Source: Anaeramoeba flamelloides
Lineage: Eukaryota; Metamonada; Anaeramoebidae
Assembly: GCA_027625915.1 (NCBI GenBank)
Contig: JANTQA010000051.1
Location: 2,666,501-2,730,500 of the forward strand
DNA length: 64,000 nucleotides
Reading direction: 5' to 3'
Shown here: positions 24,880-37,839 of the stretch, piece by piece
Layout: the number at the start of each line of letters is the position of its first letter
Numbering within the stretch: position 1 is the first letter of the stretch
Program-made: the position numbers and the translations under genes
The notes under the pieces: generated by a model
What the model saw: the letters and a program-made list of their open reading frames with translations, nothing else
Databases searched by the model: none
Told to the model about the DNA's origin: nothing

Positions 24880-25440
24880 TAGAAAATAAACTTTCTTCAA
24901 GTAAAAAGTGACCAAAGTTTTTTTTTTCTTTACTACTCAATTATTTTTTTAATTAACCCTTGAAGAACAAATAAAAAATACATTAAATAATACAAATCGT
25001 ATGATAAATTATTTTCTTATGTAATAAAAGAAAAAACCAATATATTTCCTAAAAAATTGAAAACCCCCAACTTCTGAGGACATTCATTGAGAAAAACATC
25101 AAATATTCATTTTTATCTTCAATTGAAGACCCAAATTAAATTTCAATAGAAATAAATATGGTTTCTCTACCATTATTTTCACTATTTCAATAACATTTGA
25201 ATAAGATTTTTTACGTAACCACTATAGATTTAGCATGAAAAAAAAATTGTAAATAAATTAGGTTGCCCAAAAAAAATCAAAAAAGAAGTAAAAATATGAA
25301 AAAATGATTTCAATTTTGAAATTTTTAAATTTTCGTTATTAATTTTTTTTATTCTAATATCGAATCAATTTTAAATACATTTAAGCCACTCGCCACAACT
25401 GGGCCACTTTGACTAAAAAATGGTTTATATTCATGGGATT
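24880..25440. repeat. Dispersed repeat, family H, copy 1
   Basis: Similar to about 45895-46290, 51060-51650 and the split copy around 54330-55370. Landmarks: TTGAGAAAAACA, ATTTTTATCTTCAATTGAAGA, ATAGAAATAAATATG, TTTCTCTACCATTATTTTCAC and an end near CTTTGACTAAAAAATGGTTT. Non-coding. Ends are approximate. Confidence 0.55.
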
Positions 25441-26459
25441 TACTTCATATTTCGATCAATTATTCTCTAGTGTGTAATATTCAGCTTGCTTCTTATTTAT
25501 TCTTCCATAGAAAATTATAAAAAATAATTGATATTTAAAAATTTTTTTGGATACACTTTGAAAGAAACAAAGTTTATTTATAAAAATCTTTAAATCAAAA
25601 TGTTCAAAAATTCATTTCAATCCAAAAAAAAAAAAAAAATACAGCAAATGGATTTCCTATAAAAAAAAACAATCATACAAAATTCGTCTTCTCAGTTACT
25701 TATATAATTGAATGGTCTCTGCTTGGATCATGATTATTGTTGAACCTAACTCATTTTATTTGATAAAACTTTAAAACAATCACTGAAGGTATCTATAATA
25801 GAATAAAATCTAAAATGTGCTAAAAAAAATCTAATTTGTACATTTTGCAAGAAATTCTTTTTTGAATTTTGTACTCATTTTTTAACAAAATAACGCTAAT
25901 GATAATCAGAACCAGTTAAAAATTTCCACTTTTAGAAGAATATACTGTGTTTTTGAAAATTGCCATCTTGTCATGAAAATGGTCTATCTATTTTCTGTTT
26001 CATTTCTGAGATCCATTTGTTTTGTTTTGAAAAAAAGCAATACAATTAAAAACGAGGGGATCACTAAGATTAGTAACCACTAATTATTCACCAGCCAAGC
26101 AAAAAAAAATAAAAGAGCTAATTTAAATGTACTCTATCAAGATCACCAATTAAAAAATAATAATAAAATTTAAATCAAAAGAAAACAAATTGAATAAAAG
26201 AGACAGAACGTCCCTCTCTAATAATTGTATTTCATTTTTTTTTTTTTTTTTTTTTGAAAACTTATTCTTTGAAAGTTTAATTCAGATCAAAACAAGTAAA
26301 TATAAAGATAAATTTTAAAGTGTTAAACTGTTTTCTCTTGATTTGTTTGCTTTAAACAAAATAAAGGGAAAAATTATATTCACCATCTCTAATTATAAAA
26401 TTTCAATAAAATCGACAAATCTTGTATGTTGTTGTTTGAAATGATCTCTTGGAGAAAAA

Positions 26460-26762
26460 TTATTTCAATTTAACAGCAAATTTCCTTTGTGGGTAGTGTT
26501 TTTCTCTTTTCTTTTGCCTTTCTGTTTTTGCAAGAGCGTATTTTAATGGGAGTCTTCTTCTGATTGCCCTTGTTCTTTTTTTACGAAGATCAAGTGGCAT
26601 GTGTTTGTATGATTTGAATTGTTCTCTGTTTGCAGCCTTTCTTTTTTGGTTAATGACAGTTAAGACACGAGCAATGTCTTTTCGAACTAATTTGCTATTG
26701 TTGTTATGTTTAGGTTTTTTCAATAGAGCAATCCAAAAAATAAAATCAAAAAAAGCAAAAAG

Positions 26763-26795
<33 letters not shown>

Positions 26796-27041
26796 GTAAA
26801 ACAAAAAAACATTGAATACAAAGAGTTTTTTTTTTGTTTTTAATCCTTCTTTTTTCTTTTGTGGAAGGAAAATTACAATAAAAATAAAACAGATCAATTA
26901 CATTTTTGGTAATTTTGAAGCGTTTGAAGAGGACACTTTGTTTACGCGTAATTGCCAAAGTTCTGTTTTGAGTTCTTCAAGTTGTTTGTTTAATTCTTCT
27001 CTATTTTTTTCACGTAATTCTCTTACTTTTAATTTACCCAT
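26460..27041 (-). CDS. RPL35: 60S ribosomal protein L35 (uL29), 124 residues
   Basis: L35/uL29 sits at the polypeptide exit tunnel of the large ribosomal subunit. Exons: 27041-26902 and 26694-26460 (TAA), with an intron of 207 nt (donor AAAAT|GTAATT, acceptor AACAATAG|CAAATTAG), phase 2. The product starts [20 protein letters not shown] and reads through [36 protein letters not shown] and [11 protein letters not shown], matching human L35 (about 123 residues) throughout. The ATG at 27041 is chosen because it aligns with the family start. An AG right before it (ATCAGATTAG|AATGG) could be the acceptor of a 5'UTR intron. The intron's acceptor half contains a 31-base A run on the plus strand. Confidence 0.97.
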
Positions 27042-27510
27042 TCTAATCTGATATTTAACTTTTTGTTTAATAGTTGGGGAAGTGTAGTTGTAATAATTTT
27101 GATCGTACAGCAAAGAAATAAAAGGAAGATTTTAAAAAAAAAGAAAGGGTGTTTTAGGTTTGGTTATTTTGGTGGATTTTAGGTTTAGTAAAAAGACTTT
27201 TTGTTTGAAAAGTGTAGAAAGTTGATTAAAGTTTACTTTAAGATTTTTGAAAAATAAAAAAAATGATTCCTAAGTTTTGTTTCTCAAATTGGGAAAAAGA
27301 TATTTTTTGTTGGAACTTAGACTTAAAAAAAAATAAAACAACTGAAAGTTTAATTACTATTTGTTTCTTAATAAATGTTAACAAACTTTTCATTCATCTT
27401 TCCAAAAACAGATTTCCAAAATTAAGAAACATTTCAAATTTTTTATTTCTGATTTGAAACTTTAATTATTAATTTCTCTTCTGAGAAACTCAGAACTTTG
27501 GTAATTTATT

Positions 27511-28723
27511 TTAAGGGACTCGTAACTCTTATTTATTTTTTTTCCCAAAGGTAATAGAGCAATTATTTACATAAGGATACAATTAAACCCAATAAGAAAC
27601 TTCGTTTGTCAACTTTAGAGAAATGAATCATCATTTTTAAAAGATTTCATTTTTCCAATGGAATTTTCAGTCAAAAGATCAGATACTTTTTTAGAGGGTT
27701 TTTGGATTAAATTAGAAAAATAAAAATTTGCAAAAAAATTTAATTTTTGAAGAAATATCACTTTTAGTAATTTCTGAGAGTCTTTATGAACAATTAACGT
27801 TGTGACTTTAATATTATTTTAAAAATACATAAAAAATAAATCAAATATTGTATCCTTGAAGATCTAAAAAATTTGATCATTTATTTTATTCACAAATATT
27901 TATTCAATTTCTTGAAATTTAAAAGACTTGCCAATATACTTTTTCAAATATCAAGAGTAAAAAAAGGAACTATTTGTATTAAAATCGGGTATTTGATAAT
28001 ATCTATTATTTTTTTTATTATTAGATATATGAATTTGAATTGTTTTATTTGTTGCAAAATCTTGAAAAAATTGAGAAATAAAGGTAAAAACTATTGATAA
28101 ATTTAATCATTGAGTTGTTAATGACTTACTGAAATAATTAAGATTGGGTTTAAAATTATTAATTATAAATAATCAAATTAAAAAGTATTTCTTGAGATAA
28201 TAAGTTGAATTTTCCAGGTTTTAAAAAAGTATTTCTGCAGAATTTTTAATTCGATTCTTTGGTTCTTTTTCTGAGATTTTTTCATTTAATCCATAGAAAA
28301 AATAGATTTGGTCTGTTCTTTGAATCAAAATTTATATTTTTTACAAGTTTAAAATAAATATTGTATTTTTTTTGAGATTAAGTAGATTTTTTAAACTTGG
28401 TTATTTTAGAACTTAGTGGTTTCATTTTTAAAGTGTATTTTTGTACGCTTCCTTTACAGGCAATAAGATTTCAATCTTCTTTCAAAGAAAATAATTTTTT
28501 TTAAATAATTTAGAAATATGTTCGATTTTGAACTTTTCAAAAATGAGAAAAATGGATGTCTTTTAAAAACAATAATTCATTTCTGAAAATAGTATTAAAA
28601 GTAAGCAAAGTATTGTAGTTATCAGATTTTTACTTTATTTTTCAATTTCAAGATACGGTAAAATTTTTTGTAATTTGTTAGTAAATTTACTTGAAGATTT
28701 TTTTTAGTTTACTAGTCCCTTAA
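27511..28723. mobile_element. TTAA-ended element, 1213 bp
   Basis: Begins TTAAGGGACTCGTAACTCT and ends ACTAGTCCCTTAA, so the outer TTAAGGGACT is inverted at both ends. A decayed copy lies at about 22955-24175, so it is a true repeat unit. Its interior is AT-rich with no intact long frame and no motif I can assign to a transposase. Confidence 0.65.
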
Positions 28724-31173
28724 AACTTGTGACGTGATAGATTTTTGGAAAAGTTGACTGAAAATATTGATTTTTTTATAAGATGAACAACAATATTGAT
28801 CATAACAAAGTATTTAAGAATTTAAATTCAAGGTAGAAGCCCAATTTTGGAAAAAGGAAGCACAAGTTTCTATTTGTGAAGAAAAATGTTGAAAAAAACA
28901 CTGAGAAACCAGTATAAGATAAGATTGTCAGAAAAAAAGAGTAGATTTTTCTCTGTTCAGTTTTTAAAAGGGATGAATCTAAAAGAAAATCTTCTAGTAC
29001 ATTTATTAGTAAAAACAATAAAATATTCCAGTATTCTGTAATTTAAAAATATAGGAATATCTGATTATGATAATATGAGATTCAGTTTAAATGTTATTTT
29101 TAGAAATGAATTCATATTTTAAAAAGTTTGATCCATTTATTTCCAGATTCAAAAAGTTCAAAATTTGATATATATTCTCAAATTATTTCCAAAAAAATTA
29201 TATTTTATAGAAGAAAGTAACATTATTGTTTGAGGAGGATTTTAAAAAACCACCCTTTAAAATAAAAAAGATCGAGTTTTAAAAATACATTTCACAAAAA
29301 AAAAATATTCATGATTAATAAAAATCCAAATAATTATTTCAAACTTGAAAAATCAACGATTTCTTGATAGGGGGTATAATCCTGATGATTGTTTCTTTCT
29401 TTTTTTTTTCAACAAGAAAATCTTAAAATAATCCTCAATATATTAAATTTTATTTACCCCGATTTTTTTTTCAACATGAAAGAAGTAACTTATTACAAAA
29501 TCTTAAATCTGGTTATTTCAATAATCTCGAAGATTTCATTTAATCGATTTAATTATTAATAAAAGTAAAAATTAGAAAATTTATAACAATTTATAGATTT
29601 TTTATTTTTGTTCAGAAAAAATTGTTTTTAGAATGTTCTTAAAAATACACAACATTGAAAAAAAACTTGAATAATTTATTACCAATTAAAAAGATCATTT
29701 TAAAAAATTCTTCTGAAATAATGGATTTCATTAACAAAATTAATTATAAATATCAATTTTTGAATAAACAGCATTTTTTTTTAGATTTTTATAGTTTAAA
29801 ATCTTTAAGTGGTTTTTTGTATCCTTTGAATAAATTTCTACATTTTAGTATCAATTAAAACAAATAAATTATAAGTTAAGTTATATTTAAGTTCAGTAAA
29901 ATGTTATAGACGTTTGTATTGTACAGGGTTAGGACATGTTAGTAAACCATGTTTGACTCAAGGGATCATTCCTAAAGGAAAATTCTTTTTTTTTTTTTCA
30001 GGAAAAAAAACAGCATAAGTCTGTTACAAAATAAGAGAACAATTAACTTCTAAAGAAAGTCAATATTCACAAAATAAATACTTGAACATCTAATCAAGTT
30101 TTGAAAAAAAATAAAACTATTTATTCATTGTGAGAAAGGAGTAATCAATGAAAATTTTATTAAAAATAAAAAAGAGAAGAAGAAAAATAAATCAAATATT
30201 AAAGTAAAAAAATATTATATCATTTACACGACCAAATTAAAAATTATCCACTGCCCTGAAAGGGGGAGTAAAAACATGATATAAGGATTATCAGCAATAA
30301 ATAATATTCCATATACTGTGATTTATAAATTGGTATTACACGACTCTGAAGAGTGAAAAAAATAAAACTATAAAAATTTTGTACCTCTTTTAATAAAATC
30401 TCATGAGTAAAATTTCATAATTAGTTTGGAAAATCAAAATTGGTGAAAATAAGTTTTTTAATAGTAAGTGTATTTATTCTATATTTAAAAATTGTATTGA
30501 GGAAAATTTAAATTTGAATTTTCAACATTTTTTTTTTTGAATTAAATTTTTTTTGAAAAAAGAAAAAAAAATGAAATAAATAGAATACAATTAAAAAAAG
30601 CAAAAAAAAAAAAAAAAAAAAAAATCATTTTGATTAAAATAGAAAAAAAATTTTGATCTAAAACTTGGAAATTTCTTTTGAGAAGAATAATGAATACAAA
30701 TCATTGTATATATTCTATCTCATCGATAAAACAGGGCCACTTTGATGAAAAAAGAGTTTCTATACTAAAAATTTCCAGTGAATGGAAAGTTAAATAATTT
30801 TTTTTGGTGATCTCTTGGGTGGGGTATAAAAGCCCAAGATTGGATATTTCTAATTTTAAAGATGTCTTTAAAAATATTTTTCAATCTTCAGAAGATTTCC
30901 AGCAATTCTAGAAAAGTTTACATTGTGTTTACAAAATGATGTTCCCACATTTTTTAATATCGTATAAAAATTGCCTGGATAATAATATAACTCTAAAGTA
31001 CCACCTCTTTTCACACTGAATTAGTCGAATACTATTTTCAAAAATTGCCAATTTTCACTTTTTAGGTTTTTTATCAAATAATATTAACAATAATAATTCT
31101 ATTTTAAGATTACAGTTCAATCATTGAATTGGGCATTTGAAGACACGTGTTTAATAAAATTTCTTTATAAATA

Positions 31174-32427
31174 GAGGTTTTGATGATAACATATATTATC
31201 ATGATATTAACAATAAAATCGCAATAATATTAAAAAAATCGCGATTAGTCCAACTTTATCGCGAAAAATCATAAAATCGCGATAAACAACATTATCGCGA
31301 AAAAATGAAAAATTATTATTTTCATTTCATTTTTAAAAAAAAATCTCTTGACTTTTACAAAGCCTCGAGATTTTTACAACACTTTCCCCTTTAATAATGT
31401 CAGAAAGTGTTTGCAAAGGTTATGGACTGTCTTCAAGTGTTTGAAAGTTTTGAAAGATAGAAAACTTTTAGAAAGGGAATGAGTTTGGTTTGTTGTGGAA
31501 AAAAATTTTATTCTTTTCATTTTTTTTTTAACAAAATATAAAATCTCAAACAAATTTTATGATCAAACTAATAATTACCAATCTCATCAATACACTTGAA
31601 TATAAATTATGTGTGTTTTCTTAAAATGGAGTTGTTACCTTCACAATTTTAAATAGCCAAAAAGAAAAGAAGAATAATTTGACTTCTTATTGGTGATCGA
31701 TCAAACAAAAACCTCTATTATTCTAATTGTGTTTTCTGTCCAATGCAAAGATATAAGTAGAAAAAGAAGAAGAAGACAAGAATTGTATAAAAAATCTTAA
31801 TAATTGGTGATCATATTGCAAGGATGTTGTGAAATCTTTTGAAGAGTTATCCAACTCCTTTTAGCTTTCTGAGAAAAAATGAAAATATTGTAACCCAAGA
31901 AAACATTCTTTAAAGAACAGACTAAGGGTTGGTTGTTTTAGAAGGTCTTTTATTCAAAGCAATTTACAGCACCACGATTAACTGAAAAAATATTTATTTC
32001 TCTTTAGTTCTTATTGTTGTTGATCTAAAAGGATCGATCGGTTTGTCAACCAAATAAAATGAAAACACAATAAAACTCTTTGATCTGATCCTTGATTGGA
32101 TCAAGTATCTTTTTTGTTGTTTTTTCAAAGAATGACTTTTTGTCACCTAATCTATTTTTTGATCAAAAATTATTTTTTTTGCAAAATATTTCTCAATTAG
32201 CCCAAAAACCCATCAACTATTATATCGAGATTCAAAAGTAATCGCGATATTTTGGCATTTATCACGATTTTTTAATAATTATCGCGATTTTATAGAATAT
32301 CACGATTTGTTAATTTATCACGATAATATTGAATTATCGCGATTTTCTGATATATCGCGATTTGATGGAAATTATCGCGATTTTTGTAACTTTATCGTGA
32401 ATTATAGCATGTCATCATCAAAACCTC
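31174..32427. mobile_element. ATCGCGAT-array TIR element (family B), copy 1, 1254 bp
   Basis: Terminal inverted repeats GAGGTTTTGATGATRACAT, flanked by TA on both sides (TA 31172-31173 and 32428-32429), as expected for TA-targeting DNA transposons. Inside each end is an array of ATCGCGAT palindromes or single-change versions: about nine units between 32237 and 32400 spaced roughly 18 bp, and about five or six between 31218 and 31305. The middle (about 31340-32200) has no long ORF. Copy 2 is at 51690-52896. Non-autonomous; I do not recognise a named family. Confidence 0.75.
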
Positions 32428-33049
32428 TAATGTGTTTTTAAGTGATTAAAAAAATTTCAAGTATTTTCGATTTTTCAGTTTATTTCGAATGGTTTATAGA
32501 TTCTAGAGGAAGGGATAATTAAAGAAAATTTATCAAAAATAAAAAAAAAAAAAAAAAAGAGAAAAATAAAATTAATAAAAATAGTTTAATTAAATATGAA
32601 AAAAAATAATCATATGAAAGTTTTAAAAATTATACCTATTCATTATTTTTTTTCGAGTTATCTGCTTGATTTGAAAATTTTAGTTATTTTTAGAATGAAA
32701 AAGAAAATACTGGGATCAGAATTATTAAGTTTTTCAGAATCTCATAGAATTGTAAAAAAAAAAAAAAAAAGATGAGCCAAATAAAATATTGTGATTTTTA
32801 TACTATTCTTGAAAATTGAAAAACAAAAACAAATTTTTGCAAAATATCAATCATTAATCAAACATTGAGAAATGGTACAATATTATCAATAATATTTTTC
32901 TTTGGGGTTCAAAGTTTCTAGATTTTTCGATCTAGTGTCACTTTTGAGTATAAAGCTTTTACAGAATCTTAACCTTAACTCAATTCTTTTCAACATGGCC
33001 AACTGCACTTCCTCAACACTATTTTACAAGATTATAATAGGTTCCAAAT

Positions 33050-33195
33050 TACCTTCAAATTAAGACAAACTTTTTGGATTCTTTTGGTATACAAAAACAT
33101 TTTTGAGAATCTAAATTTTGTATTTTAATTTGAAATTTTTTGGTTCATTAATCACCGTTAAAATTTTTACTTCCCAAAAATGGAACTGATTGTAT
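33050..33195. mobile_element. Eroded TACAGTC hairpin element (family F)
   Basis: Matches the element at 21517 through AAATTTTGTATTTTAATTTG and AAAAATGGAACTGATTGTA. Mostly the right arm survives. Confidence 0.4.
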
Positions 33196-33459
33196 TATAT
33201 ATACATATACTGAATTAAACATCATCCAGATTTAAAGAATGAGGATAAAAACTTTGATCATATTCATTTTTTTTTTTTGAAAACTGGAAAAATTAGATAC
33301 ACGGATAACCTATCTCAGAACTTGTCAAAATTGCTGCCAGATTTTTTATAAACTACATTTCACTTATAAGAGTTAGCCAAAAATGAAATAATACCTTTTT
33401 TTATATTAAGAATCACCCAAATTACGATTGTATACAAATAAGATAAATAATAAGCTTCT

Positions 33460-33915
33460 GATTAGAGTCAATAATCATAAAAGAAATACCTGAATCAACA
33501 ATATAAATTTCAAAAAAAAAAAAAAAAAATGTTAAAATAATTTTTTTGGGCCACTTTCATTCGAATGTTTTGTGCAAAATTCTCAATTTTTTATGGAAAA
33601 TTATCGTTGTTGACAACAGTATGATTTTGTAATTTATAATTTATTCATTTTAAAAATAAAATACAAAGCTTGGCTTTTATTAATGTTTAATTTGGTGTTT
33701 CAAACATTTTTTTATTCAAATTGATTTTGTAAAAAAAAAAAGCAAAAAGCAAAAAGCAAAAAAAAAAAAAAAAAAATTTACCGAATGAGAAATAAGGGTA
33801 TTGATCTATAAAATTTGGAAATTTATTTTGAGATGTATAATGAATTAAACTCATGTATTATATTCTATTTCTTCAATAAAACTGGGCGCCTTTGACTGAA
33901 AAAGAGTTTACATTT
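33460..33915. repeat. Dispersed repeat, family I, copy 2
   Basis: Colinear with 3713-4185, including the poly-A run, the TGGTGTTTCAAACATTTT segment, AAAAGC repeats (AGCAAAAAGCAAAAAGC) and an end near CTTCAATAAAACTGGG. Confidence 0.6.
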
Positions 33916-34559
33916 TTTTAAGATTATTTATTTGTTTTTTTTTTTTCCTAATTTTTACTAGATTTAAAGAAGCTTTTTAAATATGAAGTTCAAAAATTTA
34001 GAAAATTTGTAAAATAAGTTGTTTTTCTCAATATTTTTTGCAAAGAACTGTTTTTATAGTCGATTTATTTGGATTTCTAAAAATCGAAAACTGACTTAAA
34101 TATTTTTAATATTTTTTGAATATATGAGTAGTTAAAAGAAAAATTCACAATTTACCCTGATAAGTATTTTTCAAAATTGAACCACTAATAATAAAACCAA
34201 GACTTAAAAAATAGATACAACATATTGATAATATTTTGGATCAAAAAATATTATTAAAAAATTCACATTCCTCATCCAATTCTTCATCCTAGAAGGAATA
34301 GTGCCCCATAATTATGTGAATTTAAATCAAGACTAAAGTGTTCATTTGAAATGGTATTGTTTTTTACCATTCTATTTTATTATTTTCAATTAAGGATTAA
34401 GTCTTTACTATAAATAATAAAATTTGGAAATTGAAACAAAAAATTTGTAATAGATTATTGGAATTTAATTCCGATTAAACACCGATCATTTATAAAACAT
34501 GATCCATCTCTAAAAATCAAGAATAAAAATAACGAAATGTTCTAAAAAAAAAAAAAAAA

Positions 34560-35240
34560 ACCTAAAGAGTGATATTCAGTTTCCAAATAAAATCTATATT
34601 AATTATAATTTGGGAAACAGCTGCGTTACTTTTAAAGTGCCACTCTTTGTCACTTTTTCGAAATCTAAAAGAATATTTTTTTTTCATTTGTTTTTTGATT
34701 TTTTTACAGGATTTTTCTAAAGAATATAATAAAATCCTTACTTTATCAAATAGAGAGGATTAGAAAATTAACCAAAGTGAATTAAATTTAATTTAATTGA
34801 GTATGTACCTGAATGAAAACATTTTTTTTCAAATAGAGGAAATTTATTCATTTCGGAATATAAAATAAGAAAAAAATTATTATTTTAAAATGTAAAATAT
34901 GAGTTTTTTAATTTAATTTTTAAAATTGAGAATAGATGAAATTTTTTTTGTTAATTGAATTTATTGTCAAAAAGATCCTTTGAATGATTTTTTTGAAGAT
35001 TTTAAATAATTTCAATTTTTCCATCCAAAAGAAGTTAAATTTCACAATACCCTTTTTACAAAAGAAGCCACTCCTTGGGAATTGATCACATTCTAGGAAG
35101 TGACAAGACAATTAAAACCAACTTTTCTTTTTAACTAAAATAATTTATGAAATAATTTTTTTTTATTTTTATTTATTCAGAAAGGTGATTCGTTCTCTGT
35201 GTTCTAACAAAAATAAGAAAGTAAACTACTATTTGCTGTA
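34560..35240. repeat. Eroded relative of the 10341 TTAA element
   Basis: Shares ordered segments with 10500-11170: an AAAGTGCCACTCTTTG-like stretch, AAAATCCTTACTTT, AGAGGATTAGAAAA, and TTTCACAATACCCTTTTT. The TTAAGGG ends are not preserved here. Confidence 0.45.
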
Positions 35241-36828
35241 AAATAAAGGGAAAAAATATCTTATTCCTTTTTTCTACAAAAAAAGAATTTAAAAATCAGG
35301 AAAAATTTCCGATTTATTAATTCTGTGAACAAACTGTATAATCAATTTGCCTTTGAGAATTGAGAATTTTGAACATTTATTTTAATTTATGGGGGTGATT
35401 TTTTTGGAAAGTTGACTGAAATTTTTGATCTATTTGTTTTACAATTAAAAGTATTCTAAATCTTGGAATTTTTTTTTTTTTTGGAAAACTGAAGGAAAAT
35501 TGTGAATTTTTTATTTAACAATTAACAGTAATTTGAAATATTATGAATCCAAAAAAAGGGACAAATTATGAGAATAGTGACGTTTACCAATTAAGTTAAT
35601 ACAAAAAAAAAAATATTTTCATACAAGTACTACTCACAAAATAATTGTTATTTCCAGACCAAATACCAACTTTTTTAATATTTTTCTTTTTGTCTTCTGA
35701 AGTTAGATAAGGGTTTTATTTTATTTGGAAACAATAATTCTGAAATCTAATCAAGAACGCCTTCCATTGAGCAATATATTTATAAAGCTCGATTATTTAT
35801 CATACCAAATTTATTTACCTGACCAAATTACTACAAATTGGAAAAAAAGTTTACCAAAAAAAGTAGTTGGAATTTGGTAATGTTTGAAAATTATTCAATC
35901 AAATTCAGTTTACAATCCATACAGTTACTTACCCCTTTTTTTGTCTTGTAATCAACAGAGAGGAATCAATCTGAATTCATGTTGGAAATAATTTTTTTTT
36001 GAATTAAATTTCTCTTTTAAATTACTTTCAATTTAATTTTTGACACCATCAATCGATGTGATAAAATTATGATTTAATTTTTGAACATTGGATACTTTCT
36101 GTAAAAAATTTTATCCAAAGTTATTTTTATTTGGAAAAAATTATTATCAAAAACTTATCTAAAAAATGCTCTATAATTCAAAAATAATCTTTTTATTTGG
36201 TGATCATTTTCTTATTTGTTCCAAAAAACAAAAATAAAAGGAAAAATATTCTCTTTTAATATTTTTTTTAGACATAAAAGGGTTCATCGAATTCTCAATT
36301 ATTGAAAACCCAAATCAAATTGAAAGTATGAATTGGACTCAAACAATATTCTTCAATTGCTGACCCTTTTCTGGAGATTAAAAAAATCACAGAAACAAAT
36401 TTTTAATTTTTTTTTTCAAGTAATTTCCAAAAAAAGAAAAAATAGATCCATCCTCAAATAAAAAGAAAAAGGTGATACTATAACTATTTTTCTTTTTCGA
36501 TTTTCTCACCAAGAAATAAATAAAAAACAAAAACAAAAAATGTAAAAGCTGAAAGTCAACTCCGAATCGACTAAAAATTCACGAGAACTAAATTATTCCA
36601 ACAAACATATAGATCAAATTATTATTGTCTTGGGTAAGTTCTCACTTCAAAAATGATAATGAGTGTAATTATTTGAATATTTTTGATTAAAAAAGTAGTA
36701 GTATCAAAGATAATAGGAAATAGAGACTGAAATTTCTGAATTAAAAATGAATCTGGAAAATAATTGTCCAAAAAGTTAAAAAAAAATTCTCAAAAATTAT
36801 TTTTTTTATTAAAAGCTTTTAAAAAAAA

Positions 36829-37839
36829 ATGTCTACCAAAAAAAACGGAAACAAAAAAACACCAAAAAACACTACTTACAAATATAAAAAACCACCAAGA
36901 GAAGGTAACCGAAGCAGGAAGGAAAATTACAAACCATCAAAAGAAGAACAAAAGGCTTGGAACAATCTCTCCAGAGATGAACAAGAAAAGTTAGAAAAAA
37001 TAGGGAACGTATCAAAAAACTGGAGACGATTCGAGATTATGAGAAGCGTATTTCCAAAAGGTATTCTCATCACAAAGCAATTTATCATTATAAAGCCCTT
37101 TATAATTAATCTGTTTTGTTACAGTATCGGACAGGGGCGTTCAAACTATCGTAGGAATATCTCGAATTATATTGAGAGGGATTACCCAGGGATGAAGAAT
37201 GTCACTGCACGATCATACAAGGGGTTTATCTTTATTATTTCTGGGTATGATATCCAAAGTGAAGATCTCACAAAGTACTTTGATGAATTTGAGATTACAC
37301 CAAAAAATTTCTCGTTCAGAAATCCAAGAAAGCGTGATTACCAAAGCAACAAATACCAAAAAAGCAAAAAGATGAAAAAAATCCTTAAATTCAAGGCCAA
37401 ACCCAATAAGAAAAGAACTAATTCAAAAACTTCACAATTGTTGATCAAAGAGCAAACCATCCCAGAAACAAATAACGAAAGCACTCAAAACTTACAGAGC
37501 AACTGCTCAGATCGCCAGTTTCAAATCACCATGAAAAACGAAGAAAAGCTAATGCTGGAGAAGGATGAGCAAACCTTTCTGAAGAAAGATACTGTGAAAG
37601 ACAATGAGGCCTTTTTCCAATATGAAAAATTTATTTTTAATGATCTTCAATGTCAAAATCTTGAAAAGAATTTTTTCAATTACAAGCCCTTGTCTCAATT
37701 CGAAGACGTAACACTCGGAAGCGCCCAGGAATCTAAACAATTTTCGTCAAGTTTCTTTTTCCAATCAAGCCTTCTGAGTCCCAGCTTTGAGATTCCATCT
37801 TTGGGAAACGATCTCAATTTTGGAACTTTAATCTATTAA
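36829..37839 (+). CDS. Unrecognised basic, probably nuclear protein, 336 residues
   Basis: A single open frame of 336 codons, far longer than chance at this AT content, with higher GC than its surroundings and TAA stop. The start ATG follows an A-rich stretch (AAAAAAAATGTCTACC). Visible layout: residues 1-50 Lys/Arg-rich; about 45-75 a helical charged segment (SKEEQKAWNNLSRDEQEKLE) leading to NWRRFEIMRSVFP; about 80-103 an unusually hydrophobic run; about 104-165 a mixed segment (RSNYRRNISNYIERDYPGMK, then SYKGFIFIISGYD); 170-205 very basic (KKMKKILKFKAKPNKKR); and an acidic/Ser-Phe-rich tail to the end. The plan of basic N-terminus, folded centre and acidic tail suggests a DNA- or RNA-binding regulator, but I recognise no domain. 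The hydrophobic run has intron-like ends (AAAG|GTATTC ... TTACAG, 37061-37124), yet removing its 64 nt breaks the frame. Confidence 0.65.
   Translation: MSTKKNGNKKTPKNTTYKYKKPPREGNRSRKENYKPSKEEQKAWNNLSRDEQEKLEKIGNVSKNWRRFEIMRSVFPKGILITKQFIIIKPFIINLFCYSIGQGRSNYRRNISNYIERDYPGMKNVTARSYKGFIFIISGYDIQSEDLTKYFDEFEITPKNFSFRNPRKRDYQSNKYQKSKKMKKILKFKAKPNKKRTNSKTSQLLIKEQTIPETNNESTQNLQSNCSDRQFQITMKNEEKLMLEKDEQTFLKKDTVKDNEAFFQYEKFIFNDLQCQNLEKNFFNYKPLSQFEDVTLGSAQESKQFSSSFFFQSSLLSPSFEIPSLGNDLNFGTLIY

Larger units (their letters stand above)
19837..26459. other. Intergenic transposon-rich region between NELFCD and RPL35
   Basis: About 6.6 kb between the NELFCD start and the RPL35 stop. It holds a possible larger relative of the CTGGTATTTG element (about 20085-21350), three TACAGTC hairpin elements, an eroded copy of the 27511 element (about 22955-24175) and a family H repeat (about 24880-25440). 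No conserved protein was seen. Confidence 0.6.
27042..36828. other. Intergenic transposon-rich region
   Basis: Nearly 10 kb without a recognised gene. Contents: TTAA element 27511-28723, partial family I repeat about 30480-30775, ATCGCGAT element 31174-32427, eroded hairpin element about 33050-33195, family I copy 33460-33915, and a repeat at about 34560-35240. ORFs such as 29655-29858 (67 codons) and 34920-35111 (minus strand, 63 codons) are within chance length or lie in repeats. A possible 5'UTR donor (CTTGG|GTAAGT, about 36634) precedes the gene at 36829. Confidence 0.6.
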
